DNA from: Rutidosis leptorrhynchoides
Taxonomy: Eukaryota > Streptophyta > Magnoliopsida > Asterales > Asteraceae
NCBI RefSeq assembly: GCF_046630445.1
Contig: NC_092341.1
Span: 5,706,001 to 5,770,000 of the forward strand
DNA length: 64,000 nt
Direction: 5' to 3'
Below are positions 44,363-56,516 of the stretch, one piece after another (position 1 is the stretch's first letter; every line of letters begins with the position of its first letter). The translations under genes and the position numbers were made by a program. The notes below the pieces were generated by a model. That model saw only the letters and a list, made by a program, of their open reading frames with translations. It was not told the origin of the DNA and did not search any database.

Positions 44363-46820
44363 TGTAACGACCCGACCAAAACCGTTATCGACGGCGCCGT
44401 TAACTTAGGTCCCGTTGCGTGGTCGTAGTCCCTATATGAGACTCGTTTGACCAAAATTATGTCGCATTCATTTGGAAGGTACAAGACTTGCAAGTTTAGT
44501 TTACAAAACCGTTCGACAACAAGTCTAAGTTTACAAAAGTCATAAAGTATAAATGAAATATCTTGCGACATAATTAGTTTAAAATCACAGTTGCTATAAA
44601 TAGCGTAAGTATGTAAACAATATGTTTGAATCCAAAGGTGCTATCACTAGCGTATGCATGTATGTATGCTTGACTCCAAGCAAGTATGAGTGTACGCGGA
44701 AGCATGTATCAAATAGCCAAGTATGAACCTGAGAAACATATAGAAAACTGTCAACGAAAAACGTTGGTGAAATCATAGGTGTATTTGTAAACGTTATATT
44801 TTGAACCACAAGATTTAGTATTTCCATAAATTGATCATCCAAAAGTTGCATTCCAAAAGTTGGTTCGCGAGCACCCAATTATCAAGACTTAACGTTTCCT
44901 TCCATAGAACCCCATCACAATAGTGTTAGAACATACACTGTTTCCCGAAAATATATTTCATCCGTAGACGGTAGCGAACCGTCCGTAATGAGGGTTTGTC
45001 AAACCCGTATGGCCACACAATATAAGTTCTCGCTTACACCCTGCAAGTGTAACTAATGATAATCGAATTGAGGATTTTTGTTCTAACTCGCTGTGGAATG
45101 TTTGTTTTCCTTGTACTTGTGTTCAAAGTATAAAAGTAAGTAGCACAAAATGTAACAAAGTATATGTTTCTCAGCCCACAATTTAAAAGTATAAAAAGTT
45201 GTTGAAAAGGTGGGACTATGATCTCACCTCGAGTGCACGAGTATAAAGGTACTTCACAAAGTAAACGTGTGCATGAAAGTTGCTTAGTCTTGACCTAAAC
45301 AAGTAAGTTGTATCAATTAACCGGTTACGTCACAAGGTCGAGCGAAATGTGTTCAATTAGTCCTATGGCTCGTTACGACTCGAATAGTATAGCATGTGAA
45401 TCACGTTGTCAAGTTTCATGCAAGAATCAAGTATAAAAGCATGTTAGAACGATTGTATAAAAGTTTGGTTAAGTTTGACTAAAAGTCAAACTTGGTCAAA
45501 GTCAACGAAAAAGTCAACACGTTCGGGTCGGGTCCCAAACTATTTTTCTAAGCTTAGAAGTCATATATGAGCATGTTAAAACAAGTTGCATGTAAATTGG
45601 AGGTCTAGAACATGTCAAACATTTTTAGTAAAAAGGTCAAGGGAAACAGAATCTGGACGCGGCTTATGTCGCGCCGCGGCCAGGCCTGTCGCGCCGCGAC
45701 AATGGCCGTGGCCTGGTCCCAGGCCTGTTTCACTTGTTCAAGGCTTGGTAAAATTTCAAACAAACGCAAAACTCAAACCGTAAACAATTAGAAAGCGTAT
45801 TTTATACCGTTGGAAAGCTCTTTTGACAAGGAACACAACTAAACATATTTCATCAAACAAAAACAACATTTTCCATAACCGATTTCTCGTCAAGTGATCA
45901 TTTAAAGTCCATTTTCAAAGTTTCAAGTTCGTCAATTGCATTTTAAGTTTCGGGAATCCAATTCACACATATGATATGCCGTTTCGAAGGTAATGAAGCA
46001 TACATTACTACTAAACACTAACAATTAACATTCCATGGCATTTAAGCATCCAAAAGTTCATGTCAAGAACTATCAAACCCTAGTCAAACATCAAAAGAAA
46101 TCATTAATCGGGTTTTTGAAGTTTTCTTAATCAACCTACACATCAAAATGTAGCTAATGATACTAGTAACACAATTAAAACATGCACTTTAACAATCTAA
46201 CAACATTAACTCATCCAAAATCAAGGATTAAGCAAACCCATTTCAAAAACTCAAACTAGTTACTCCAAACCACAAATCGAGCAAACAAAACATATATTCA
46301 TGTTACACACGAGCCATAGACACTAACTAACACCATTTCAAATCAAAAACACGAATTTAGAGAAATCTAGAGTTTTAGAAATGTTACCCAAAATCAATGA
46401 AGTTAGTATCAAATCGTAGAGGATGATGAGAGGATCAAGAATATGTAGTCGGATTTGTTGTGAGCTTCCAAGATTGAATTTAGATGATGAATGAATGGAA
46501 TGGGTTTGTGTGTGTGTTCTTGAGATGGAGAGAAAAGGGATGAGGGAGATGATGGAATGGATGAAATGGGTTGACTAGTTGACCTAGTCAACTAGTTTGC
46601 CCATTTGGCAACTCCGGTCCCTCGAGTTTCAAAGCGGGTGCGGGATTTAACCGATCGAATATTTTTAAAACGCAAGTTAACGAGAGATGTTATAATTAAA
46701 TGACGGAATTTTTATGAACGTTAGTCAACGGAAACTACGAATTTAAATAACGAAAGGTATTATTTAAAAGAAAAAGACGATGTTAAAAATAAATTTAACG
46801 GAAAAAGGCGGGATGTTACA
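44363..46820 (-). repeat. 5' LTR of the young element (right copy)
   Basis: 2458 bp, four differences from the left LTR. Same hairpin (44752-44766), W-box cluster and GC island (45656-45727). Confidence 0.95.
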
Positions 46821-46833
46821 TCTGATACCATTC

Positions 46834-47105
46834 TGTAACACCCCAGCTTAACATGACCACAATATTGTCCGCTTTGCCCGCAGGCGCACGGCTTTTTCTT
46901 GGCGACCACACACGAGAAGCACTTTCTCAGGAGGTCACCCATCCTGGTAGTGCTCTCGCCCGAGCACGCTTAACCACAACGTACTCGCACTTCTACTCAA
47001 CCTGTGATCCCAAAACGCGTTGTGTCATTTAAGCGTGAGTATTACCTTATAATCCCATGATCACTCATGTTCGTGGGCGATGTGGGATTTGCCTAGGGTA
47101 TTACA
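46834..47105 (-). repeat. Cassandra LTR, right copy, with 5S-like core
   Basis: 272 bp. The 5S-derived segment runs at about 46906-47028 on the minus strand. It differs from the left copy by one change in the 5S core, one near the end, and an intact ACA terminus. Confidence 0.92.
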
Positions 47106-49860
47106 AAGTCTATCCCTCCCAAGTGTCGTTTGGGGTTTTCTCGTGTTTTAAAAGGTGCTCTTGATAAGGTGATCTCTAAGCCTGATGACATTTCTAGTTG
47201 GGTCTCTTTGTTGGTGTTACCCCTTTGTACCCTTAAAACCTTTCGGCCACGGAGTTGTCGTGAGTCTAGGTCTTCGATAAAGCGTCGGCATCAAGAAGAG
47301 AATATTTCCCGTGCTATTTGCTCTTGGGGGACAGCGGGTGGAAGTTTACAGCTTGTGAGGGAGTATTTGGCAGAGGATTCTCCTATGTTGTCAGTGGCTG
47401 ATGATGAGGTCCTTGATTTGGAAGAGCGTAATATTAAGCAGTGTCGTAGGAAGATTTGTGATGGCCATTACACCGCTGCAGCTCGTGTTCTTTCTTCATC
47501 AGGCGTTTCTCCTTATAATGACGCCACACTGGCGGACTTGCTGTCTAAGTATCCTTCTTCTATAGCTCCATCCTTGCCTGATATGCCGGTTGATCACCTA
47601 CACCTCGTTACGACTTCTGCTGTTGTTTTGGGCCAGATTAAAAGTTTTCCTCGGGGCACATCATGTGGTAGGGATGGTTTACGTGCATAACACCTTATGG
47701 ATTGCTTGAGTGGTGTTGCCGTGGCAGTCTCGGATGAGTTGGTTGGCTCTATTACCGGGGTCGTTAATCTCTTTCTAGCTGGAAGGTGCCCTATGGAATT
47801 AGGAGAGTATATAGCTAGTGCTCCCCTCACACCGCTTGTCAAGCCCGGCGGTGGTATTCGTCCTATAGCTGTGGGTACTGTTTGGCGACGTCTTGTTTCG
47901 AAGGTTGGCGCTGCTATGGTTGGCCAGTCTTTGGGAAGTTACTTCGATGGTCTTCAATTTGGTGTTGGTGTTTCTTCAGGTGGTGAGGCTATTCTTCATG
48001 CTTTGAATCGGTTGATTGAGGATCGTGGCTCTGATGTTGGCCTCTCTATGTTATTAGTTGATATTCAAAATGCATTCAATCTTGTTGATCGTACGTTCAT
48101 GTTACGTGAAGTTCGCCGCCTTTGTCCGAGCATTTCTCAGTGGGTTGAATTTTGCTACTCTAATCCAGCAAGATTGTATTATGGGAACCACACCTTATGG
48201 TCTTCTCAGGGGGTGCAACAGGGTGATCCCCTTGGTCCGCTGCTTTTTGCTTTGGTCTTACAACCCTTGGTTTCTAAAATCAGAGATAATTTTGAGGTTT
48301 GTCTTCAGGCGTGGTATTTGGATGATGGCACTATTATTAGGGACACTTTGGTGGTGGGGAAGGTTTTGCATTTGATTATGGGGGATGGGCCTCGTTTTGG
48401 GCTACATCTCAACGTTGAAAAAACAGAAATTTTCTGGCCTACGGAGGACCCTCGCAGCAGGCAAGTAGGTGCCTTTCCTCCTAATATTGCTCGACCTTTA
48501 AATGGTGTTAAGTTGCTTGGGGCCCCCGCAAGTTCCGATCTTGGTTTTAGTAGTGAACTGGTGATGCAAAGGGTGACCAAGTCCATTGCGCTTATGGATA
48601 AGGTTGCTAAGCTTGATGATCCTCAGTGTGAGTTGTTGTTGCTTAGGGCATGTACGGGAGTTTCTAAACTCTACTTTACCTTGCTTACTTGTCCTCCTAG
48701 TATATTTGAGGCGGCTCAACGCGCTTTCGATGGAGCCCTTCGATCTTCCTTGAAGCGTATTGTTACTGCTTCAGGGCCTGGGTTTGGTGATTGGTAGTGG
48801 CGGCTTGCCACCTTGCCATTTGCATTTGGAGGGCTTGGTGTTTATTCTGCGGGAGATGTTCATCATTATGCTTTTCTGGCTTCTCGATTACAGTCTGCTG
48901 GGTTGCATACCAGGCTCCTACGTCATGCGGGTATTGTTGGTCTTGGTCGTGCTTTTGAAGATGCATTGGGTCTGTTTAATAAAGCGGTTGGGTTTGATAT
49001 TTTAGGTAATCAGAGTGAGGTCGCTGCCCCCATACTCATGAAGAAATTGGCAGATGTTTATTTCACAAAGGTTACCGCTTCTGCAGAATCCACTTTTTCA
49101 TTATCTCCCCGACAATCGGCCTTATAGAAATCGCAGCAGGGTGATCACACCTCTGCTTGGCTAAGGGCAGTCCCTATTTTGGGGTCGGGTCAGACGATGA
49201 ACGCAAAGACTTACCGATGTGTGTTGTGCTACCGGTTGGGTGTTCCATTGTTCTCTATCTCGACGGCATGCTCTGCATGTTCAAGGGTTTTTACTGGGGA
49301 TATTTTTGGGGATCACGCGGTGTCTTGTGTTGGTATGGTGGGTATTAAGCATCGACATAATGTTGTTCGGGATTCCCTTGTTGATATTTGTTATCGATCT
49401 GAGATTTCAGCGAGAAAGGAGGTTGACATTGGGTTGTCTGGAGGGAACGACAGGGCCCTCAGACCTGCAGATGTGTTACTTTATTCCTGGGATTGTGGTC
49501 GCGATGTTTGTGTTGACTTGACAGGGTCTTCTCCTTTGACACAGTCTGGGCTTTCTGACTTTGTCCCTGGACGTGCTGTGGTTGATGCGGCTCGTCGGAA
49601 GCGGGTCAAGTACGAATCTAGCTGTCAGGCGATTGGTTATGGTTTCATTCCTTTCTCATTTTCTTCCCTTGGGGAATTAGAAAAGGATGCTGTTTCTTTG
49701 CTAAAGCGGGTTCAGAAGAGTTCGATGGCGCAAGATATTGGTGCCGGTGCTGCTGCTCATATTTTTACTAGGATAGGTTTTGCTATTGCTAGAGGTGTGG
49801 GGGCCCAGATTGTCTCCAGGCTTCCCACTAATTTTTTGTAAGTTTTAATACTTTTAAGTT

Positions 49861-50035
<175 letters not shown>

Positions 50036-50041
50036 CATAAT

Positions 50042-50564
50042 TGTTAGGAATTATGTAAATTTGATGAATCAAAGATTTTGAGTCCGTATTTTTTTGAATA
50101 TGTAAATTCAGAGTCTGTAATATTTAGAGTCTGGAAGATTGAAGAACACAGACTCTGCTTAACAACAAATACAGATTCTATCGGTACTGAACAGAGATCA
50201 AGATCAAATCAAATACGCGTGAAACAAATAAAGATAAGATTGAAGAGATTACATCAAAGCGAATATCTCTGATTTCTAGAAGAAGATAATTGAAGAGATT
50301 TGAATTATATTGTTTCCTTATATTGTGCTATGGTTGTTTAGGAATTGATTCGATAAGATTTGATAAGCTTGTTTCTCAAATCTATAAATAGGGAACATGT
50401 AATTCATTCCAATTCATCAATTTCAATAACAATTTTCTTCTCTATTGTTTCATTCTCTTTGTGTTAATTTATTTAAAAAAGCTCAATTGATTCCGTACTT
50501 TATAACTTAGTTGTTATTCTGTTCATTTGATCTTATAAAGGTTCTAGGTTGTTGATTGTTGACC

Positions 50565-50565
<1 letters not shown>
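50042..50565 (+). mobile_element. Small solo LTR (copia-like), 524 bp
   Basis: Starts TGTTAGGAATTATG and ends GTTGACCA, with ataat on both sides (50037-50041 and 50566-50570; weak evidence in AAT-rich DNA). A TATA box (tataaata, 50383-50390) followed by a pyrimidine-rich stretch gives plus orientation. No interior. TGTTAGGAAT starts are usual for Ty1/copia LTRs. Confidence 0.65.

Positions 50566-50646
<81 letters not shown>
50566..50646. repeat. (AAT)n microsatellite
   Basis: About 27 uninterrupted AAT units right of the copia-like LTR; probably once continuous with the array at 49862. Confidence 0.9.
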
Positions 50647-50649
<3 letters not shown>

Positions 50650-50912
50650 GAAAAAAATAGTAAATAATACGAAGTAATAGATAATACGGAGTTCTCCGTA
50701 AATAATAAGTAAATTAATGAAAAAAGACGTAATAACTAATACAGATGGAGAATTAGTTTGTTTTCTTGAGCAGGTGCATAATTGTAAATCATACCGTATT
50801 ATACGAGGTCACATTGTAGGTTAGTGAAAAGATGTATACTTATCTTTTCGGGTCATCCATGCAATTCCGACTAAAAAGGCCCATAAAAGTCCATACGAGT
50901 AAATGACATGTA

Positions 50913-52386
50913 TTTTTTTGCAAAGCTAGAACTCATATAAACACCAAAGCTCAAGAGAACATAGAAAAACTTGCCTACAATGCGCATACAAGGAGAACTC
51001 CAAAAATACAATTAGCTCCTAAAACAAACCAACAAAAACAACAACAAAAACACTTACAAAGTTTGCTATTCAGTCTATTACATTGATCTTCCAGGGACTT
51101 GCTTTCCAATCCATCGTCGAAATCGACCACCTTTTCTTTCTGGAGAAAATCCAAAGATGCGCCATCAGAATGCAGGACGATAAAACATTTTCATTTAGGA
51201 TGGTATTTCGCCTACTTGCCGGGTTATGAATAATTTTATTTCGCCATTTCCATATCGACCATAAAAGGATATATCTCGAGGCTAAACACGCCATATTTAA
51301 TGTTTCATCACCAAGTTGGAAATTAGCTCCACGGATCGCATTTGGAATCCCGTTCGGTATCATTTGATTCAAGCCCCACCAATTGCAAAAACCTCACCAT
51401 ATTGGGCTCGTGTAACTACAATCCGTGAACAAGTGGTCAGCGTCTTCATTGACCCGTTGACAAAATGGACATAGGTCATTAACTATGGTTACGCCTCTAT
51501 CTCGCAAGTTCGAGTAAGTCGGTAACTTGTTTAACCGAAGTCTCAACATGAATACATTAAGCTTTTTTGGGAGGCACGGCACCCAGTTATGGATTGAACT
51601 CGGAACATTAGTTTCAAGTAAGACATCTTCTATGAGGGCAGACAATTTATGAACCGTGAACACGCCTTTTTGACTTAAACGCCATCGCCAACTATCGACC
51701 CTGTTTAACGTGAGTTGCTCCGACACCTGTAGCAAGTCGGAAAGCCTCTACAATTCATCATTAGACCTGCCCTGTATGGAAGTATTCCAACACCAATTAC
51801 CTTTCAAGCCCGAATTATCATTTATCACGCGATCCGCGACTAATGCCATTTTGTTTGATTCCAAGGCATATAATCTAGGGAATAATTCTGCTAAACACCC
51901 GTTGGTAGAAGGGATCCAGTGATCGACCCCAAAACGAGTCTCGGATCCTGAACCAATTTTTCGTATAAAAGAGTTGGAGAAGCAGATATTCAGCTTATCA
52001 ACACAATAACCTGCTTTTACAATATTGTGCCAAACACCATCGCCCGACGCTCTTTGATTCGATGCGGTTTGAATCCCGCCATGATCCCCATAAATTGAGC
52101 ATATTACTTTCCTCCAAAGTGCGTCTTTTTCAATTTTAAATCTCCACCACCATTTACATAACAAGCTCAGATTTTTTGATTTGAGACAACCGATTCCTAA
52201 ACCACCCTTCGCCTTTGATGATATTGTTTGTTTCCATTTAACCCGTGAAATGGATCTTTATTCGAACTTATTTGGAAAAAATTGCCGCCTCAGTTTTTCA
52301 AGCGCCTTAATAACCGTGGATGAAGCATGGAATAAATACATAAAATATAAAGGTAAACTTCCTAGTAACGGTTAAGCTAGGGTTAG
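50913..52386 (-). pseudogene. L1-type LINE ORF2, 3' half (zf-RVT), frameshifted
   Basis: Minus-strand frames at 52164-51748, 51735-51394 and 51372-51070 follow one another with frame changes. They give the post-RT region (WWWRFKIEKDALWRKVICSI), the zf-RVT zinc-binding domain (WVPCLPKKLNVFMLRLRLNK, LCPFCQRVNEDADHLFTDC) and the C-terminal tail. A 3' UTR of about 150 bp ends in a short A-run near 50913-50919. Continuous with 55641-56516 before the solo LTR inserted. Dead. Confidence 0.8.
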
Positions 52387-53394
52387 TGTGATGGCCCCGT
52401 CAATACACTTAACGACTCCGTCATTTGGTCCCACAGCTTGATCGAACTTTAAATGAATTTATTAAACAACATTGCATTCTTTTATTCAAAAAAGTTTCCC
52501 AAAAAGGAAATTTACCAAAATATGTAGTTTAACAAACCCAACATATTAAATAGCCAAAGTTGACAAAAACACTGTCAACCAAATACCCAGAAATTAATAA
52601 TCCAAAATAGAATGCAAGTTCAATATTTCATAAAATGTTTAACAAAATCTGTCCAAATGCATGCAGACACTTCTAACACAGCGGAAGCACCAAATAACTC
52701 AAGTACCTGTGAAAACATGCGAGTAAACTGTCAACAAAAATGTTGAGTGAATTATAGGTTTAAATAAACGAATAAACTTTAGACCACAAGATTTAAAATG
52801 TTAGAAAACATAAAACATTATTCCATTATCTATGAGCCACCTGGTAACCGCTTAACCATTTACTTACCCTTGCCAAACACAATATATACATTGAACAAGT
52901 GTATCTTCAAATAAATTCAAAGTACTAATACATTCCGATTATAAATTGCTAGTGCGACTAGCTTGAAATGAGGCTGTCAAGCCCGACAGATCTATCCATA
53001 GGATTCGCGTTCACCAGTAGAAACCAGTGATTACAGTTACCAGACTAGAGAATATTTTCGTTCAACTCATAATGAATAATTTAAATTTAATTGCCACTTG
53101 TGTCTAAACGTTAAACAAAATGCATGTAATCACATCCCAAAAATACTTTAAAAAGTATGAAAAACGGGACTATAACTCACCTTAAAGCAAATGAAGTAAC
53201 CACACAAAAAGGGAACAACAAACGAAGTAAAGTGATCAAGAATGATCACAATGCCAACCTATAAATAAAGTAGGTCGATATAAATAACTAACTTATGTCA
53301 AGTCTTAGTATGATAGCTATAGTACTTGTTGCAAGTAAACATAGAACAACACTCAGTATGCTTCGGTTTGATTAGAACAGCGTAAGAACACGTA

Positions 53395-53568
53395 CTTTCT
53401 ATTTTTAGAAAGTTTCTATTTTTAGCAGATTTTCATTTCTAAAAAAATTTCTATTTTTGGAAAGTTTCTATTTTAGGAAAGTTTCTATTTTTAGAAAGTT
53501 TCTATTTTTGAAAAGTTTCTATTTTTAGAAAGTTTCTATTTTTGGAAAGTTTATAAGTTAGGAAAGTT
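53395..53568. repeat. 17-bp tandem repeat (GAAAGTTTCTATTTTTA)
   Basis: About nine degenerate units in the solo LTR. GAAAGTTTC is itself palindromic. The solo LTR at 14826 has a more decayed version near 15695-15775. Confidence 0.8.
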
Positions 53569-53580
53569 TCCTTAATTAGA

Positions 53581-53648
53581 AAGTCAACAAAAGTCAACTG
53601 AAAGTCAAAGTCAACCGAAAGTCAACTCAAAAGTCAACCTTGGTCAAA
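53581..53648 (-). promoter_or_regulatory. W-box cluster in solo LTR
   Basis: Seven AGTCAA/GGTCAA words in 68 bp, i.e. seven TTGAC cores on the sense (minus) strand, about 840 bp upstream of the conserved hairpin in sense direction. Confidence 0.55.
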
Positions 53649-55640
53649 CATAATCAACATTGAATTTTAAAGTATAAGTTATATTAATAATATAAGTTAT
53701 AATGTTAATTAAAGTCAAATATGTATAATTATGTCATAACATAAGTTTAATTAAATTAAAATGAATTATTAAAGTTAACATAAGTTTAAATGATATAGTT
53801 AGTATAACATAAGTATTTAATTAATTAATTAAATATTAATCACAATGTAAGTATTACTAATTAATAATAAGTTTTAATCATGTCATAAGTATTATTAATT
53901 AATAATAAATTATTAATCATATCATAAGTTTTCATTAAGAATTATTAAATCATAAGTATTTAATAATTAAATTATAATTAAATAATAACTAAGCCTTATA
54001 ATAATTAATTAATTAATTAATCTTTATTATAAGTCTTATTATAATAATCTCATAACATAAGTTTAATACTTACCATAAGTATTTTTCATTAATAATAAAA
54101 GTATTATTAATCATAAGTTTAATTAAAGTTTCATTAATCAAAATGTAATTAATAAATGATATAATAAATATGTATATCATAAGTCTTAAATTAAATTAAT
54201 CACTTTTATATCATAAGTAATTTAATAATAATGAAAATCATTATTTATATCATAAGTTAGATGTTATAACCATAAGTTTTAATTAAAAGTTTATCGGGTC
54301 ATAACTTGAGCCCCGGGTATCGGTTTTCGGCGAGCCTTATATATTTCTCCGCCTAACCAAACCACCCGACACATTATTGCACTCAAGAACAGCCCAAGAA
54401 CAGGCACCAAGTCGTGACCAACATCAATATATCAACTTGGAGCTTTAATCCGTTCAAAAACATGTTTTAGTCATACCGGGTGATCCGTGGCTCGGATTTC
54501 GATGACCCGAACATGAATGTTCATCCAATCATCAATACTAACACACTAGTACACCCTAGAGACTCCAAAAATGGTCACAAAGTCGGACCAAACCTGAACA
54601 CATTCGTTTTTATACTTTGATTTCATGAAAACACCATTTTAATCATAATTTAAGTTTCGGGAATCGAAATAACATGAATCCGGAGTCTAAAATCAATGTC
54701 TTGATGGGAGGAACACATCTAGACAATTTAATTTTACAAATACATCAGTTTATTTTACAGAAAATATCAAATACTCCGCTGTCCAAAATCAAACAAACCG
54801 AAAACATGCGATAACGAGTTTTTCTATGCATACAATCAATAATCCAACAACATACAAGCATTATACTATCATAATAATATATAAAATCAGTAAAATAATG
54901 AAAAGATCAAAAAGTTAGGGTTAGGGTTTATACCCTAATCAAGAATCAAAGAGTATGAACGCGTAGAGATCGTTGTGTAGAATCCGATTATATGAATGAT
55001 TGATTGTTCCAAGTATTATTTTTGATGAAGATGATGATGATGGTGTGAGGTTGGGTAATGGCCACCAAGGAGAGAAGAGAGGGAGAGAGCAAAAATCTAA
55101 AATTAGGTTTAGTGGTGAAATGATGAAATGAAAATGAAATGGAAAAAAAGGAAAAACAAAGGGGTACTCCCTCCCCATTTGGTTCGGCCAAATGGGTGGG
55201 TATGGGGTAGGGCCTATGGCCCAAATTTGCTTAGTGTGTAATTGATTTTAGCCCGAACGCCCGATCGAAGCCTGAAACGCGAAAACGCTACTAAGCGATT
55301 AATAATTCGGAGAGATAACAAATACGCGATGAATAAAATATATAAACACTATATATAATCATATGACATTAAAATATCATATTTAAAATAATTTGGATTT
55401 AAAAATCTCAAAAGTTTGACCGTTGGTTTGAAAACCGAAATGATTCGCCGGATAGAAATCCACGACACGTAGAAACGTACGATTTAAAATATGAATACAA
55501 ATATTCATACAACACATAATAATTAATATATTATTGCTAAAATAATAATATAGGTCATAGAAATGACGTGGCACGAATAACAATTAACGAACGTTAAATA
55601 ATAAAAGGTAAAAGATAACGGAAAAAGTAGGGTCGTGACA

Positions 55641-56516
55641 GTTAGTCTACCCCCAATTGAAAGTAATTTTGCCTTCCAAGGATTTAACTTCGCAAGAAAC
55701 TTGTTTATGACCTCATCCCAAGCCGTAAGTGAGCTCTTCTTTCTACCCACCCGGAGTCCGAGATAAACAAAAGGGAGCGAACCGGGCGTACAATTGAAAC
55801 GGACCGCCAAATCTGAGGTCTCCTGAAGACTGACTCCGATGCTATAAAATTTACTTTTACCAAAATTTATATTCAAACCCGACGTTTCACCAAACCATTG
55901 TAAAATATCAACGAGATTTGATGCGTTTTAAACTGACCAATCTCCAAAAACTAACGCGTCATCCGCATATTGCAAGTGGGAAACTTCCATCTCTTTATAC
56001 CCAACCTTCACACCTCTAAAAAGACCGCAGCTAGTTGCATTACGTAATGCAATGTTCAAAGCCTTGGCTGCCATTATAAATAAAAAAGGCGAGAGTGGAT
56101 CGCCCTGTCTCACCCCTTTTCCAAGGAAAATTCATTTGTAGGGCTCCCGTTAATTAAAACCGAAGATCTTCCCGAGGCTAGGCACCCCATGATCCATTTT
56201 CTCCACTTGTTACCAAAATTCATTTGTGACATAATATTATCCAGTAAGACCCAATTAACATTATCGAACGACTTTTCGAAATCTATCTTGAATAAAAACG
56301 CGTTTTTCTTTTCTTTTTTGATCCGATCCACCACCTCATTCACGATTAGAACACCATCAATAACCTGCCTACCTGCGATAGAGGCTGATTGCGTGAAACC
56401 AATAATCTTAGAAATAACTTTTTCAACCTGTTGGCGAGAAGCTTGGATATAATTTTGTACATGCACCCAATGAGGCTAATGGGCCGAAAATCATTCAGAG
56501 TTACAGGATCAGGGAC
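55641..56516 (-). pseudogene. L1-type LINE reverse transcriptase, 5' half, frameshifted
   Basis: From 56516 leftward on the minus strand: [20 protein letters not shown], then a one-base deletion near 56432 and continuation as [20 protein letters not shown], the RT motif FKIDFEKSFDNVNW, GVRQGDPLSPFLF and catalytic YADD (in HLQYADDALVFG), then INFGKSKFYSIG and PFVYLGLRVG. It lacks the endonuclease and N-terminal region, cut off where the Athila-like LTR begins. Continues at 52386. Confidence 0.85.

Larger units (their letters stand above)
39754..46820 (-). mobile_element. Young non-autonomous LTR retroelement, 7.07 kb
   Basis: LTRs 39754-42211 and 44363-46820 are both exactly 2458 bp, start TGTAACGACCCGACC, end GGGATGTTACA and differ by four transitions that I can find (40464, 41192, 42120 and 42171 versus the right copy), about 0.16%. 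Target duplication tctga at 39749-39753 and 46821-46825. An iMet primer site at 44349-44360 (minus strand) gives orientation. The 2151-bp interior has no gag or pol. At 0.16% divergence and a rate near 1.3e-8 per site per year (a grass estimate), insertion is tens of thousands of years old. It sits in the primer site of the Cassandra element. Confidence 0.95.
39406..47105 (-). mobile_element. Cassandra TRIM retrotransposon, split by a younger element
   Basis: Two 272-bp LTRs (39406-39677 and 46834-47105) start TGTAACACCCC and end GGTATTACA (left copy mutated to TTAGA). They flank an interior of under 100 bp that ends in an iMet primer site (minus strand) next to the right LTR. Target duplication aagtc at 39401-39405 and 47106-47110. 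The LTRs carry a 5S-rRNA-derived core, the hallmark of Cassandra. They differ at three positions. The interior is interrupted by the element 39754-46820. No coding capacity; mobilised in trans. Confidence 0.93.
38939..49841 (+). pseudogene. Single ORF of RLE-type retroelement: zinc fingers, RT, CCHC, PD-(D/E)XK-like nuclease
   Basis: Coding segments: 38939-39405, 47111-48797 and 48798-49841, the first two joined in frame across the TRIM insertion. N-terminus: a CCHH finger (CPFVGLSGC...HLSDRHC) and a second Cys/His cluster (CGVCYRTHTVRAKCRH). RT: LLVDIQNAFN, QQGDPLGPLLF and catalytic YLDD (codons 48315-48326). C-terminus: CSAC...GDHAVSC (CCHC), KHRHN, then KEVDIG, RPADVLL and CVDLTG, matching the order of the R2-type restriction-like endonuclease. 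No APE endonuclease is seen. Three stops break it: TAA at 47688-47690, TAG at 48795-48797 and TAG at 49125-49127; each is one transition from Gln, Gln and Trp codons. I recognise the protein as a family predicted in Asteraceae genomes; placement in an RLE clade is my inference. Confidence 0.75.
52387..55640 (-). mobile_element. Solo LTR (3.25 kb) splitting the LINE
   Basis: Starts TGTGATGGCCCCG, ends GTAGGGTCGTGACA, duplication gttag at 52382-52386 and 55641-55645. Contains the hairpin CAACA-aaaa-TGTTG (52732-52745), a 17-bp tandem repeat and a W-box cluster. The 53.65-54.3 kb stretch is AT-rich with ATAAGT words. By the conserved block the minus strand is sense. Non-coding. Confidence 0.92.
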
